This document shows positions 48,373-56,758 of a DNA stretch of 64,000 nucleotides, piece by piece (positions within the stretch are counted from its first letter, which is position 1; every line of letters begins with the position of its first letter). The position numbers were made by a program, and so were the translations under genes. Source of the DNA: Paludicola sp. MB14-C6. GTDB lineage: Bacteria > Bacillota > Clostridia > Oscillospirales > Ruminococcaceae. Under the pieces are notes generated by a model. The model searched no databases and was not told the DNA's origin. It worked only from the letters and a program-made list of their open reading frames with translations. The stretch is taken from positions 1,116,001 through 1,180,000 of the forward strand of contig NZ_CP133133.1 of assembly GCF_030908625.1 (NCBI RefSeq), read 5' to 3'.

Positions 48373-48654
48373 TTTATAATATTTAATCCGTTCATTAACA
48401 TTATGTAATCCCCTTGCAAGTGTCCTTGAAACAGAAGATTTATTGACATCCAGTAATGATGCAATTTGCGGTATCGTTTGCCTTTTATAATAATATAAAT
48501 AACAAATTTGCTTTTGACGTTCCGATAAATCATTACAAATTATTTGCCGCATAATTTTTTTCAACTGTTGCCTTTGATTTTGGTTATTCTCGCCGTCCTC
48601 TTCCTTTGGTATTGTAACTAGTAGTTGGGTTTCATCAAAGCTTGTTCTTTTTAT
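48364..48654 (-). CDS. Sigma-70 region 4-like HTH protein, apparent ATA start
   Basis: 96 residues if read from ATA at 48654; the first standard start (TTG, 48564) gives only 66. The longer form is favoured because GGAGGTG lies exactly 6 nt before the ATA, no such site precedes the TTG, and the extra residues (KRTSFDETQLLVTIPKEEDG) match the N-terminus I expect for this small sigma-like family. The C-terminal part LSERQKQICYLYYYKRQTIPQIASLLDVNKSSVSRTLARGLHNV is a region-4 helix-turn-helix. Region 2 is absent, so it cannot be a full sigma factor. The start may be a mutated ATG or true AUA initiation. Cotranscribed with the coiled-coil gene upstream. Confidence 0.65.
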   Translation of the reverse strand: MKRTSFDETQLLVTIPKEEDGENNQNQRQQLKKIMRQIICNDLSERQKQICYLYYYKRQTIPQIASLLDVNKSSVSRTLARGLHNVNERIKYYKLR

Positions 48655-48657
48655 GAG

Positions 48658-48885
48658 TTACACCTCCAGTTGATTACAATTCTCTGATTTTTCGTAATAT
48701 TGATTTAAATATGCTGCAATATTCAGTAGATGATAATATTCGGCATCCAGCAAAACAATCCGATCTTCGATTTTTTGCTGTTCCTCAAAATTTTTGGTCT
48801 TTTGCAGTTTTTTAAGGCCATTTACCCTTTCCTTTAAAAGTTCAGCCGATTTCATGTACTCATTTGCCAAGCTTTCCAATCTCAC
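48658..48885 (-). CDS. Small coiled-coil protein of unknown function
   Basis: 75 residues from GTG at 48885 behind AAAGGAG. It is entirely helical and charged (LANEYMKSAELLKERVNGLKKLQKTKNFEEQQKIEDRIVLLDAEYYHLLNI), consistent with a coiled coil. Its last codons contain the ribosome binding site of the sigma-like gene 4 bp on, so the two are coupled. It is divergent from an XRE repressor with a large inverted-repeat operator between them. Confidence 0.6.
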   Translation of the reverse strand: MRLESLANEYMKSAELLKERVNGLKKLQKTKNFEEQQKIEDRIVLLDAEYYHLLNIAAYLNQYYEKSENCNQLEV

Positions 48886-48903
48886 ATTCCAACTCCTTTA
48901 CTT

Positions 48904-48956
48904 TATCACACAATTCGTGTTATTTATAATTTTATGATAACACGAATTGTGTGATA
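48904..48956. promoter_or_regulatory. Operator: perfect 20-bp inverted repeat between the XRE gene and the HTH pair
   Basis: TATCACACAATTCGTGTTAT (48904-48923) and its exact inverse (48937-48956), 13 bp apart. Each arm is itself a smaller dyad, ACAC-AATTC-GTGT, so two dimer sites are present. The spacer holds a TATAAA-like -10 for the leftward genes. Confidence 0.7.
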
Positions 48957-48980
48957 TGTCAATAAATTCATTAGAAAACA

Positions 48981-49009
48981 TTGACAATTAAATTGGTTTA
49001 TGATATTGT
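48981..49009 (+). promoter_or_regulatory. Promoter of the XRE gene
   Basis: TTGACA, 17-bp spacer ending TGA, TATTGT, just right of the operator. Confidence 0.6.
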
Positions 49010-49084
49010 TATATCAATGAAATACAGCTTGACAGCTTCTACAAGATATATTCTTAACCCATAGAAAAGGATTGATATTAACAT

Positions 49085-49468
49085 ATGAAAAACCGAATTA
49101 AAGAATTAAGATTGCAAAAAAAAATGAAGCAAAGCGAGCTTGCTTCATTGATTGGTATATCTGCCAGTGCTATTGGAATGTATGAACAAGAACGAAGAGA
49201 TCCCGACCCTGAAACACTTCTCCGCATAGCACAAATATTCGATGTTTCTGTTGATTATTTAATTTGCGCAAATGATATGGTATCCAGCTTTGATGTGGAT
49301 TCTATGGCAAAAGGAATCACGCAAAATCTTATGGATAATCCGGCACTTATGTTTAGTGCAGATTGTTATACAGCGCAAGAGCTTGCAGATTTATCTAATA
49401 TTATTGAAGATTCAGTTAAAACAGCATTATTAAAAAAACTGAAACCTCATTTAAAAAGTGCGGAATGA
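49085..49468 (+). CDS. XRE-family transcriptional repressor
   Basis: 127 residues. A Cro/C1-type HTH occupies residues 1-62 (IKELRLQKKMKQSELASLIGISASAIGMYEQERRDPDPETLLRIAQIFDVSVDYLI). The C-terminal 60 residues are helical with no protease or ligand domain recognised. The divergent operator, with arms on the leftward gene side, points to control of the sigma-like HTH/coiled-coil pair. Likely a stress or developmental switch; not obviously phage. Confidence 0.85.
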   Translation: MKNRIKELRLQKKMKQSELASLIGISASAIGMYEQERRDPDPETLLRIAQIFDVSVDYLICANDMVSSFDVDSMAKGITQNLMDNPALMFSADCYTAQELADLSNIIEDSVKTALLKKLKPHLKSAE

Positions 49469-49538
49469 CGGATTGAACTATATTGGACAAGTGGCTTTCA
49501 ATTTAATTAGGTTACACCTGAACTAATTCAAACAAAAT

Positions 49539-49573
49539 ACGGCTATAGGAAATCATAGATTTCTTATAGCCGT
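49539..49573. terminator. Bidirectional terminator between the XRE and AbrB genes
   Basis: 16-bp stem ACGGCTATAGGAAATC / GATTTCTTATAGCCGT (one G-T), 3-nt loop, between converging genes. Confidence 0.7.
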
Positions 49574-49611
49574 TTGAATTATTAGAAATGATCCATGTAA
49601 AAATATTACAA

Positions 49612-49857
49612 TTAAGCTTTCGTTTTCATTTCTTCAAGACATTTCACACAAATGTTTTTGCCTCTGAAGTTTACTACATCTTTCGCATCATTGCAGAAGA
49701 TACAAGCTGGTTGATATTTTTTGAGCATAATGTAGTTGTCATCAACAAAGATCTCAACTGGATCCTCCTTGTCAATATCAAAAATACGTCTCAATTCGAT
49801 TGGTAAAACTACTCTTCCTAAGTTATCGATTTTTCTAACGATACCTGTAGATTTCAT
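49612..49857 (-). CDS. AbrB/SpoVT-type regulator with C-terminal zinc-ribbon-like motif
   Basis: 81 residues. The swapped-hairpin DNA-binding domain is residues 1-50 (MKSTGIVRKIDNLGRVVLPIELRRIFDIDKEDPVEIFVDDNYIMLKKY), typical of AbrB transition-state regulators. The C-terminus has two CxxC pairs (CIFCND ... ICVKCLEEM), likely a small zinc ribbon, not present in B. subtilis AbrB itself but seen in clostridial relatives. Probably controls stationary-phase or sporulation genes. Strong promoter upstream. Confidence 0.9.
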   Translation of the reverse strand: MKSTGIVRKIDNLGRVVLPIELRRIFDIDKEDPVEIFVDDNYIMLKKYQPACIFCNDAKDVVNFRGKNICVKCLEEMKTKA

Positions 49858-49928
49858 AATATCCCTTCCTTTCCCAAAAATCTCTTAAAAATTGCACTAA
49901 ATTACATGTTTTTTGTTTCTATGAATAC

Positions 49929-49957
49929 ATTATACATTATTTTACAGAAATAGTCAA
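49929..49957 (-). promoter_or_regulatory. Promoter of the AbrB-type gene
   Basis: Minus strand TTGACT, 17-bp spacer, TATAAT. Confidence 0.8.
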
Positions 49958-50040
49958 CGATTTGTACAATAAAAGTATTTAATATTTTATGAACAAGTTT
50001 CATATAATTAATTAAATTTAATAAAAGAAGGTAACACGCT

Positions 50041-50652
50041 ATGATGAAATGGGTAATTACGGTGCTTATCATTCTTGCTATATTATTTGGAGCTTTAAAC
50101 GGCAAGATGGGTGATGTAAGCAACAGCGCAATTATTGAATGTACAAAAGCAGTAGAACTAGCAATTACACTTACTGGCTCAATATGTCTTTGGAGCGGAA
50201 TGATGCGTGTTGCGCAAAAATCAGGCTTAACAAAAAAAATCAGTAGATTATTATCTCCACTTACGAGACTCATATTTAAAGGACTCGATAAAAACTCATA
50301 TGCACTTGAATTAATCAGTATGAATATCACAGCAAATCTTTTAGGGCTTGGTAATGCAGCAACTCCATTAGGCATAGCCGCAATTACCGAGCTTAACAAG
50401 GATGTTCCGGAAAATGACAAAGGAATTGCTTCAAACCATATGGTTATGCTCGTTGTTTTAAATACGGCATCCATTCAATTGATACCTACCACCATTGCTA
50501 CATTACGGTTGAAATATGGCTCACAAACGCCACTTGACGTTCTTCCCGCAATATTGATCTCGTCGCTCTTATCTGTTACTGTTGCGCTTATGCTAGCCTA
50601 TACGTTAAATCGCTTTTTCCCTATACATAGGTTAATTGGAGGAAACAAATGA
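50041..50652 (+). CDS. spmA: Spore maturation protein A
   Basis: 203 residues, membrane protein of the Gate/nucleoside-recognition family: GKMGDVSNSAIIECTKAVELAITLTGSICLWSGMMRVAQKSGL and ISMNITANLLGLGNAATPLGIAAITEL are characteristic. SpmA and SpmB are needed for spore core dehydration. It overlaps spmB by 4 bp. Confidence 0.94.
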   Translation: MMKWVITVLIILAILFGALNGKMGDVSNSAIIECTKAVELAITLTGSICLWSGMMRVAQKSGLTKKISRLLSPLTRLIFKGLDKNSYALELISMNITANLLGLGNAATPLGIAAITELNKDVPENDKGIASNHMVMLVVLNTASIQLIPTTIATLRLKYGSQTPLDVLPAILISSLLSVTVALMLAYTLNRFFPIHRLIGGNK

Positions 50653-51161
50653 TTAACTTCATTATCCCCTGCTTTTTTGGTTTTATACTCATTTATGGTA
50701 TGATTAAAAAAGTAGATATTTTTGATGAATTTATCGCCGGAGCAAAAGAAGGTTTGACTACAAGCATACGCATTCTTCCGACCTTAATTATTTTAATGAC
50801 TTGCGTAGGAATGTTTAAAGTATCAGGTGGAATCGATTTAATCACCTATGCAATTCAACCCATCACTTCTCTTTTTCATATACCAAACGAAATTATCCCC
50901 CTAGCATTACTCCGCCCTATTTCAGGGAGTGGAGCATTATGTATTTATAAAGATGTACTTGTGACAAATGGCCCCGACAGCTTAGTTGGACGAATCGCCA
51001 GCGTTTTAATGGGCTCAACTGAAACTACATTCTATACGATTGCTGTTTACTATGGCGCAACCCAAATCAAAAAGACTCGTCATACTCTTGCTTGCTCGTT
51101 AACCGGCGATTTAGTTGGATTTATTATGAGTTCACTACTTGTTTATCTACTTTTCTATTAA
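50649..51161 (+). CDS. spmB: Spore maturation protein B
   Basis: 170 residues, four or so membrane helices. VDIFDEFIAGAKEGLTTSIRILPTLIILMTCVGMFKVSGGID and PLALLRPISGSGAL, GSTETTFYTIAVYYGA are the conserved blocks. Translationally coupled to spmA through ATGA. Confidence 0.94.
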   Translation: MINFIIPCFFGFILIYGMIKKVDIFDEFIAGAKEGLTTSIRILPTLIILMTCVGMFKVSGGIDLITYAIQPITSLFHIPNEIIPLALLRPISGSGALCIYKDVLVTNGPDSLVGRIASVLMGSTETTFYTIAVYYGATQIKKTRHTLACSLTGDLVGFIMSSLLVYLLFY

Positions 51162-51167
51162 CCTTCT

Positions 51168-51196
51168 TGAATATCTTACAAATATGTTATATACTT
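51168..51196 (+). promoter_or_regulatory. Promoter of the two-TM protein gene
   Basis: TTGAAT, 17-bp spacer, TATACT. Confidence 0.65.
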
Positions 51197-51241
51197 TTGT
51201 TAAGTCGACAGAATTTGATGAAATGAGGTGGCATCCGACTT

Positions 51242-52276
51242 ATGAAAAAGTGTATACATATAGTAATAACGATAATCAATATTACAATTATAGCTTTGCT
51301 TTTATTTGTCAGCATCAGTTTACTTTATTTTAATGCCAATACTCAAAAAGAATTATTTGGCCATTCCGCTGTCCTATATCAAAATAATGCCAATGGCAAT
51401 CCTAAAAAGACCGATTTGTTAATCATTCGTCAAAATACTACCATCAAAAAAGGGAATCAAGTTCTTTATTATCATACGAATTCCGATAACCAGTCAGTCC
51501 CATTTGTTGATGTTGTTTTAAATACTACTTCTAGTAGCATCACATTGCAGCAAAGCAACAAAACAATAGCAATTGATTCTCCTCAAATTAAAGGCGTTGT
51601 TCTTTCCAAAAGCAGTTTTTGGGGTGGAGTCTTTGCTCCGTTAACCACGCAAGCAGGACTTCTTACAGCAATGATTTGTATTGTTGGTGGATTTGCGATT
51701 ATTGCACTAAGTATTATATTGATTTATCTATGGAAACGCAAAAAAGCAGCTATAAGCCAACAACCTGTTTTGCCCCACCCGATAGAAAATATCGAATCAG
51801 AACAAAAAGATATTCCTTCTTCCCATAACGTTGAGGTAATTGAATCCGAAAAAACAGCTAGCGAAGAAGAACAAAGTCCCATAATGAAACCTCGCTCAAT
51901 CTCATCTTCGCAAGGCTCAATCAGAACTCCGCTCATAGCGGCAAGGTATCAAAATAACTATCGTTCTCATTCAAGTACATTAGATTACTCACGTGTACAA
52001 AACAACACAACGACAACGGAACCTAAAATACATGAATTTAACACAGTCGAAGAATTGTTCACCTATTATCATACAGGTGAAATCGAGTTTGAACAGCCTC
52101 CGTCCAAATCGAATACTGAAACCAAGAAAGACACATGTCCGGTTACGGAAGATGTTACTCCAACCCCACAAGCTGCAGAAAACTCTATTGATTCACTCTT
52201 AGCCGAAATTATGGAACAAGCTGAAAAAGATTATATAAAAGAGCATAGTGATGCTGCAATTCAAAAGTATTTATAA
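51242..52276 (+). CDS. Two-TM membrane protein, possibly a degenerate SipW-type signal peptidase
   Basis: 344 residues. An N-terminal helix (IVITIINITIIALLLFVSISLLYF), an outside beta-rich domain (about 35-125), a second helix (TAMICIVGGFAIIALSIILIYLW, about 142-165) and a long polar cytoplasmic tail (about 170-344) with low complexity. The outside domain order (FGHSAVLYQNN, KKTDLLIIRQNTTIKKGNQVLYYH, IKGVVLSK) resembles the S26/SipW fold, but no clear catalytic Ser-Lys or Ser-His is seen. If related, it has lost activity. Tail function unknown. Confidence 0.55.
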   Translation: MKKCIHIVITIINITIIALLLFVSISLLYFNANTQKELFGHSAVLYQNNANGNPKKTDLLIIRQNTTIKKGNQVLYYHTNSDNQSVPFVDVVLNTTSSSITLQQSNKTIAIDSPQIKGVVLSKSSFWGGVFAPLTTQAGLLTAMICIVGGFAIIALSIILIYLWKRKKAAISQQPVLPHPIENIESEQKDIPSSHNVEVIESEKTASEEEQSPIMKPRSISSSQGSIRTPLIAARYQNNYRSHSSTLDYSRVQNNTTTTEPKIHEFNTVEELFTYYHTGEIEFEQPPSKSNTETKKDTCPVTEDVTPTPQAAENSIDSLLAEIMEQAEKDYIKEHSDAAIQKYL

Positions 52277-52309
52277 CAATATAAGTATAAAACAAAAGGG
52301 GGTATCAAT

Positions 52310-52639
52310 ACGGAATCATCGAATTTTTTCCCTGTATGGGTTGCAATTTTTCTACCACTAATAGTAGTATTAATAAACAATACGCAAGCCTTTCGATTGA
52401 GGCAAAACATACATGCCATTCGAATTCGCAAACGAAAGAAAGAAGGTTTAAAAATGAATAACGAGTTAATCCTTGGATATGTTGGACAATGTGTCACTAT
52501 AAACTGTTCAGGTACAGGAGCTTATGGTACAATCACCAGAATAGTAGATAATTGGCTGGAACTTGAATACAATGGTAAAAAGAAGCTCATCAATATAGAC
52601 TTTATTACCGCTATAGAAACATCCAGAAAAGGAAAATAG
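52310..52639 (+). CDS. DUF6897-like small protein, possibly with a TM extension read from ACG
   Basis: The safe gene is the 61-residue protein from ATG at 52454 (AGAAGG 8 nt before): MNNELILGYVGQCVTINCSG ... TRIVDNWLELEYNGKKKLINIDFITAIE, an Sm-like beta-barrel pattern of DUF6897. The same frame stays open upstream and encodes NFFPVWVAIFLPLIVVLINN, a membrane helix, then a basic linker (RIRKRKKEG). AAAAGGGGG ends about 8 nt before an in-frame ACG at 52310, where an ATG would be expected. Full form 109 residues. Either the start codon has mutated or the upstream part is a separate decayed gene. Confidence 0.55.
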   Translation, partial: TESSNFFPVWVAIFLPLIVVLINNTQAFRLRQNIHAIRIRKRKKEGLKMNNELILGYVGQCVTINCSGTGAYGTITRIVDNWLELEYNGKKKLINIDFITAIETSRKGK

Positions 52640-52671
52640 AGAAAAGCTAGCCAATTGGCTAGCTTTTCTCT
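52638..52671. terminator. Hairpin after the DUF6897-like gene
   Basis: Perfect 15-bp stem AGAGAAAAGCTAGCC and its complement, loop AATT, beginning inside the stop codon. Confidence 0.75.
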
Positions 52672-52677
52672 ATAGCA

Positions 52678-52703
52678 AATGGCTCTCCAAACGGAGAGCC
52701 ATT
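52678..52703. terminator. Second hairpin, between converging genes
   Basis: 11-bp stem AATGGCTCTCC / GGAGAGCCATT, loop AAAC, 7 bp upstream of the ftsH stop; followed by T on the plus strand. Confidence 0.6.
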
Positions 52704-52710
52704 GATGTTT

Positions 52711-54747
52711 TTATTCTACATGTGGTTCATCTTTGGATTTCATAAAGTCTTCAACCTCAGGAGAAATAACATCCAATGGGTTGCCTTCTTTTTTCTCTTC
52801 CTTTTTATCCACTGTTTCTTCTTTTGGTTTTTCTATTTTCTCAGCGCTTGGAGTAAACTCTAATTCGCCCTTCATCAACTTTTCAAAAGTAGTAGAATCA
52901 ATTTTTTCATATTCCAATAGCCACTTTGTAACTAGCTCGAGCTGTTCTCTATGGGCTGTTAGAATATCTCTTGCTGATTCATATGCATTATCAATCAATG
53001 TACGAATTTCAGCATCAATTTCTTTTGCAACGTTCTCAGAATAATTGCGTTGGTGATTTAACTCTCTACCTAAGAATACTTCGCCTTCTGGTTGACCATA
53101 AACAATTGGTCCCAAAGTATTGCTAAATCCGTAACGAGTTACCATATCACGTGCTGTTTGCGTTGCACGCTCAATATCATTAGAAGCACCTGTACATATA
53201 TCGTCTAAGCATATTTCTTCCGCAACACGTCCAGCCAATAGTACTGTTAAGCTTTCTTGCATTTTCATTTTAGACATATGCATTCTGTCTTCTGTTGGTA
53301 GATGCATTGTATATCCCGCAGCCATTCCACGAGGTATAATAGATACTTCGTGAACACTGTCTTGGGTTTTACAATAATAAGTTGCAACTGCATGTCCTGC
53401 TTCATGGTATGATGTGATTTTCTTATCATGATCGCTAATCTTATGCGATTTCTTTTCAGGACCAGCAACTACTTTTATGGTTGCTGCTTCAATATCCTTT
53501 TCAGTAATTGCTTTTCTATGATTTCTTGCAGCAAGTAGTGCTGCTTCGTTCAATAAGTTTTCTAAGTCTGCTCCCGTAAATCCTGCAGTCGTTCTTGCAA
53601 TTTTATTTAAATCAACATCAAACCCTAAAGGTTTATTTCTTGCGTGAACTTTTAAGATTTCTTCACGTCCTTTTACATCTGGGTATCCAACAACAACTTG
53701 ACGGTCAAAACGTCCCGGACGTAATAAAGCCGGATCAAGAATATCTCTACGGTTTGTTGCGGCAATGATAATGACACCTTCATTTGCACCAAAACCATCC
53801 ATCTCAACAAGAAGCTGATTTAATGTTTGCTCTCTTTCATCATGTCCACCGCCTAAACCAGCGCCACGATGACGTCCTACCGCATCAATTTCATCTATGA
53901 ATATAATAGAAGGGGAATTCTTCTTAGCTGTTGTAAATAAATCTCTTACTCTTGATGCACCGACACCAACGAACATTTCAACGAAGTCAGAACCGGAAAT
54001 AGAGTAAAACGGAACACCGGCTTCACCAGCAACTGCTCTTGCCAATAATGTTTTACCGGTACCCGGAGGACCCACTAATAAAACACCTTTTGGGATTCGA
54101 GCGCCCAATTCATTGAATTTATCCGGTCGTTTCAAGAATTCAACGATTTCATAAAGCTCTTCTTTTTCTTCATCTGCACCAGCTACTTCAGCAAAAGTTG
54201 TTTTTTTGCCTGATTGAATTGTTTTTGCATTCGCTTTGCTAAATTGATTGATTTTTCCGCCACCATTTGATTGGCGCATCATAACAAAGAAAAGAAAGCC
54301 AACCAAAAGCAATGAAACCAACATTGGAATGACAGTTAACAGCCATGAACGATCCTTTGCAGGAATCAGTTCAAATTGCAATTTGTTTGCATCGGTTTTG
54401 CCTTTGTTGTATTTTTCAATTGCAGGCTTAGTATCGTCTAAAAACTTTTGAGCATAGCCTACATTATATACAATATATTTATTGCCGTCTTTATCCTTAT
54501 TGGTTTCTTTATAGCTTGCAGTTTTAGCATGATTGGAATCAAGCTTTAATTTCAATTCACCTGTTCCTAAATTCAATGAAAATTGCTTCACAGAACCTTC
54601 TTCAAACATATATACAATATCCGAATACTTATAAGTAACTCCGGCAGGTTTTATCATAGTAGACATTACCAATACACCCACTAATAGAACCGCTAACACG
54701 CCCACATACAAGAGTATGGTTTTTTTCTTATTCTGCAAAAATATCAT
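52711..54747 (-). CDS. ftsH: ATP-dependent zinc metalloprotease FtsH
   Basis: 678 residues. Two N-terminal membrane helices (about 8-28 and 133-155) enclose an outside domain. The AAA module has [13 protein letters not shown] (Walker A), [12 protein letters not shown] (Walker B) and the SRH segment; the M41 peptidase has HEAGHAV with a third zinc ligand near [15 protein letters not shown]. An acidic tail with KEE repeats ends the protein. It degrades membrane and regulatory proteins. Last gene of dnaB-tilS-hpt-ftsH. Confidence 0.97.
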   Translation of the reverse strand: MIFLQNKKKTILLYVGVLAVLLVGVLVMSTMIKPAGVTYKYSDIVYMFEEGSVKQFSLNLGTGELKLKLDSNHAKTASYKETNKDKDGNKYIVYNVGYAQKFLDDTKPAIEKYNKGKTDANKLQFELIPAKDRSWLLTVIPMLVSLLLVGFLFFVMMRQSNGGGKINQFSKANAKTIQSGKKTTFAEVAGADEEKEELYEIVEFLKRPDKFNELGARIPKGVLLVGPPGTGKTLLARAVAGEAGVPFYSISGSDFVEMFVGVGASRVRDLFTTAKKNSPSIIFIDEIDAVGRHRGAGLGGGHDEREQTLNQLLVEMDGFGANEGVIIIAATNRRDILDPALLRPGRFDRQVVVGYPDVKGREEILKVHARNKPLGFDVDLNKIARTTAGFTGADLENLLNEAALLAARNHRKAITEKDIEAATIKVVAGPEKKSHKISDHDKKITSYHEAGHAVATYYCKTQDSVHEVSIIPRGMAAGYTMHLPTEDRMHMSKMKMQESLTVLLAGRVAEEICLDDICTGASNDIERATQTARDMVTRYGFSNTLGPIVYGQPEGEVFLGRELNHQRNYSENVAKEIDAEIRTLIDNAYESARDILTAHREQLELVTKWLLEYEKIDSTTFEKLMKGELEFTPSAEKIEKPKEETVDKKEEKKEGNPLDVISPEVEDFMKSKDEPHVE

Positions 54748-54774
54748 CTCCTTAATCTAATGTATTCTTTGTTG

Positions 54775-55341
54775 TTATTCTTCCTTATTTGTATAAACAG
54801 CAGGTTTCAATACACCGATGTAAGGAAGGTTACGATATCTTTCATCATAATCTAATCCATAACCTACAACGAACTCGTCTGGTACTTGAAAACCAATATA
54901 ATCCGCAACAATTTCAGATTGGCGACGTTCCGGTTTATCTAATAACGTACAAATCTTAATTGAACTTGGTTGACGCTCGAGCAAAATGCTCTTGATATAA
55001 CTTAATGTTAAACCGCTATCTAAAATATCCTCTACAATTAAAAGGTCTCTGCCTTCAAGATTGATATCCAAATCCTTTAAAATTTTAACTACACCTGTAG
55101 TTTTAGTTCCACCGCCATAGCTAGAAACACTCATAAAGTCAATTTCAGCATATACATCAATTGCACGCATTAAATCTGCCATAAATACAATTGATCCTTT
55201 TAATACGCTTACCATTAATAAATTCTTATCTTTATAGTCTTGACTGATTTGTCTTCCTAATTCTTCAACCTTTTGAGAAAGTTCTTTCTCTGAAATAAGT
55301 ACCTTCAAAATATCATCTTTCATATTCGTTTGTTTCTCCAT
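54775..55341 (-). CDS. hpt: Hypoxanthine phosphoribosyltransferase
   Basis: 188 residues. The PRPP loop [15 protein letters not shown] (about 103-117) and the N-terminal [20 protein letters not shown] are the family marks. It salvages hypoxanthine (and guanine) to nucleotides. The tilS-hpt-ftsH order is widely conserved in Firmicutes. Translation could instead begin at Met7. Confidence 0.95.
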   Translation of the reverse strand: MEKQTNMKDDILKVLISEKELSQKVEELGRQISQDYKDKNLLMVSVLKGSIVFMADLMRAIDVYAEIDFMSVSSYGGGTKTTGVVKILKDLDINLEGRDLLIVEDILDSGLTLSYIKSILLERQPSSIKICTLLDKPERRQSEIVADYIGFQVPDEFVVGYGLDYDERYRNLPYIGVLKPAVYTNKEE

Positions 55342-55375
55342 ATCTCCTGTTTTTTAGAACATTTTAAAGTAATTT

Positions 55376-56758
55376 TTATTCAACCTTTATCAATGTTAAC
55401 ACGTTTTGTGTATTTTCGCAACAAGAAACTCGCTCATCTACACCATAACCTTCTACCGCTATAACAGACTCTTCATCTGCAAATATCAATACACGAGATT
55501 TCTGTGCTGCCGTTAGTTTGCTTTCAATAAATAATTTTTTCAAAGAACGAGTGCCACCTCGCCCTGCAAGCGTAATTTTATCACCGAACTTGCGCTGTCT
55601 AATAACCAACTTACCTTTTATTTTATCATAATCTAAGTAAATATATAATAAATTTTTATAAACTTTTTTTATATGAATCATTTCGTCTATAGAATGAACC
55701 GCAATTTCATATTTTTCTCCATTCGCAGCGATGAATTCACCGAGCTCCAATGGCTGTTCAAAATACTCTAGGATTTGTTTGCTATCCATTACAACTAAAT
55801 GATGCTTTTCTATTGCAAGAAAAATTGTCGCTTTCACATTTATTTTACCCTTGCTTTTGAATACCATTTGGTTTACTTGCTCAACCAAATCATTAGTTAC
55901 TTCAATATCATTTTGATCTAAAAACCTCGCTATAACGCGCATACGAATTGCTTCATGTAAATCCTTTAATTTATCTATGGACAATTCACCTGAACGTTCC
56001 ACATCTTCATATGCTTCCAACGCCATTTGCTCTAAATACTCTTGCTCACGGCATAATGTTGTAATCGTGCGGTCAATTGCAGTATATACTTGTGGATTCA
56101 CTTCATATAGCTTTGGCAATACTTCAAGCCGTATTTTATTTCGAGTATAAATTCGCTTTAGATTTGTAGAATCTGTTACATAATTTAAATGATGTAATAA
56201 ACAATACTCTTCAACCTCTTGCCTTGTAATATGAATCAACGGGCGAATAATTACCGCATCCCTTTTAATCGGAATACCACATAATCCTTTTAGCCCTGTT
56301 CCTCTTACAAGATGAAACAATAAAGTTTCTGCATTATCGGATAATGTATGAGCAGTTGCAATTTTTTGCGCATGATAATCTAGAGCTACTTTTGCAAATG
56401 AATCGTAACGAATATGCCTTCCGGCTTGCTCAATTGTCATTTTATTTTGTTGAGCATATAACGCCACATCGACATCTTGAATAACAAGAGGTATATCCCA
56501 ATCCTTACAAAGCTCCATTACAAAGTGCATATCCCTAGCGCTTTCATCGCCCCTTAAGTTATGGTTGATATGACACGCTACTACATCCATTTGAAGTCCA
56601 TATTTTAAGTAATGCAATAACATAACGGAATCTGCTCCGCCTGATAAACCGACTACAATTTTATCGCCGACATCAAGCAGTTGGCTATCTCTTATTGTTC
56701 GCTTTATTTTTAAATCTAACTTTTTTTCAAAACTGTCTGTCATACTAGAATGGCTCAT
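55376..56758 (-). CDS. tilS: tRNA(Ile)-lysidine synthase
   Basis: 460 residues. The PP-loop SGGADS in KIVVGLSGGADSVMLLHYL (about 31-49), HINHNLRGDESARD, and TAHTLSDNAETLLFHLVRGTGLKGLCGIP define TilS; the substrate-binding and C-terminal domains follow, including KFGDKITLAGRGGTRSLKKLF. It modifies C34 of tRNA-Ile(CAU) to lysidine, an essential step. The start overlaps dnaB by 14 bp. Confidence 0.95.
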   Translation of the reverse strand: MSHSSMTDSFEKKLDLKIKRTIRDSQLLDVGDKIVVGLSGGADSVMLLHYLKYGLQMDVVACHINHNLRGDESARDMHFVMELCKDWDIPLVIQDVDVALYAQQNKMTIEQAGRHIRYDSFAKVALDYHAQKIATAHTLSDNAETLLFHLVRGTGLKGLCGIPIKRDAVIIRPLIHITRQEVEEYCLLHHLNYVTDSTNLKRIYTRNKIRLEVLPKLYEVNPQVYTAIDRTITTLCREQEYLEQMALEAYEDVERSGELSIDKLKDLHEAIRMRVIARFLDQNDIEVTNDLVEQVNQMVFKSKGKINVKATIFLAIEKHHLVVMDSKQILEYFEQPLELGEFIAANGEKYEIAVHSIDEMIHIKKVYKNLLYIYLDYDKIKGKLVIRQRKFGDKITLAGRGGTRSLKKLFIESKLTAAQKSRVLIFADEESVIAVEGYGVDERVSCCENTQNVLTLIKVE

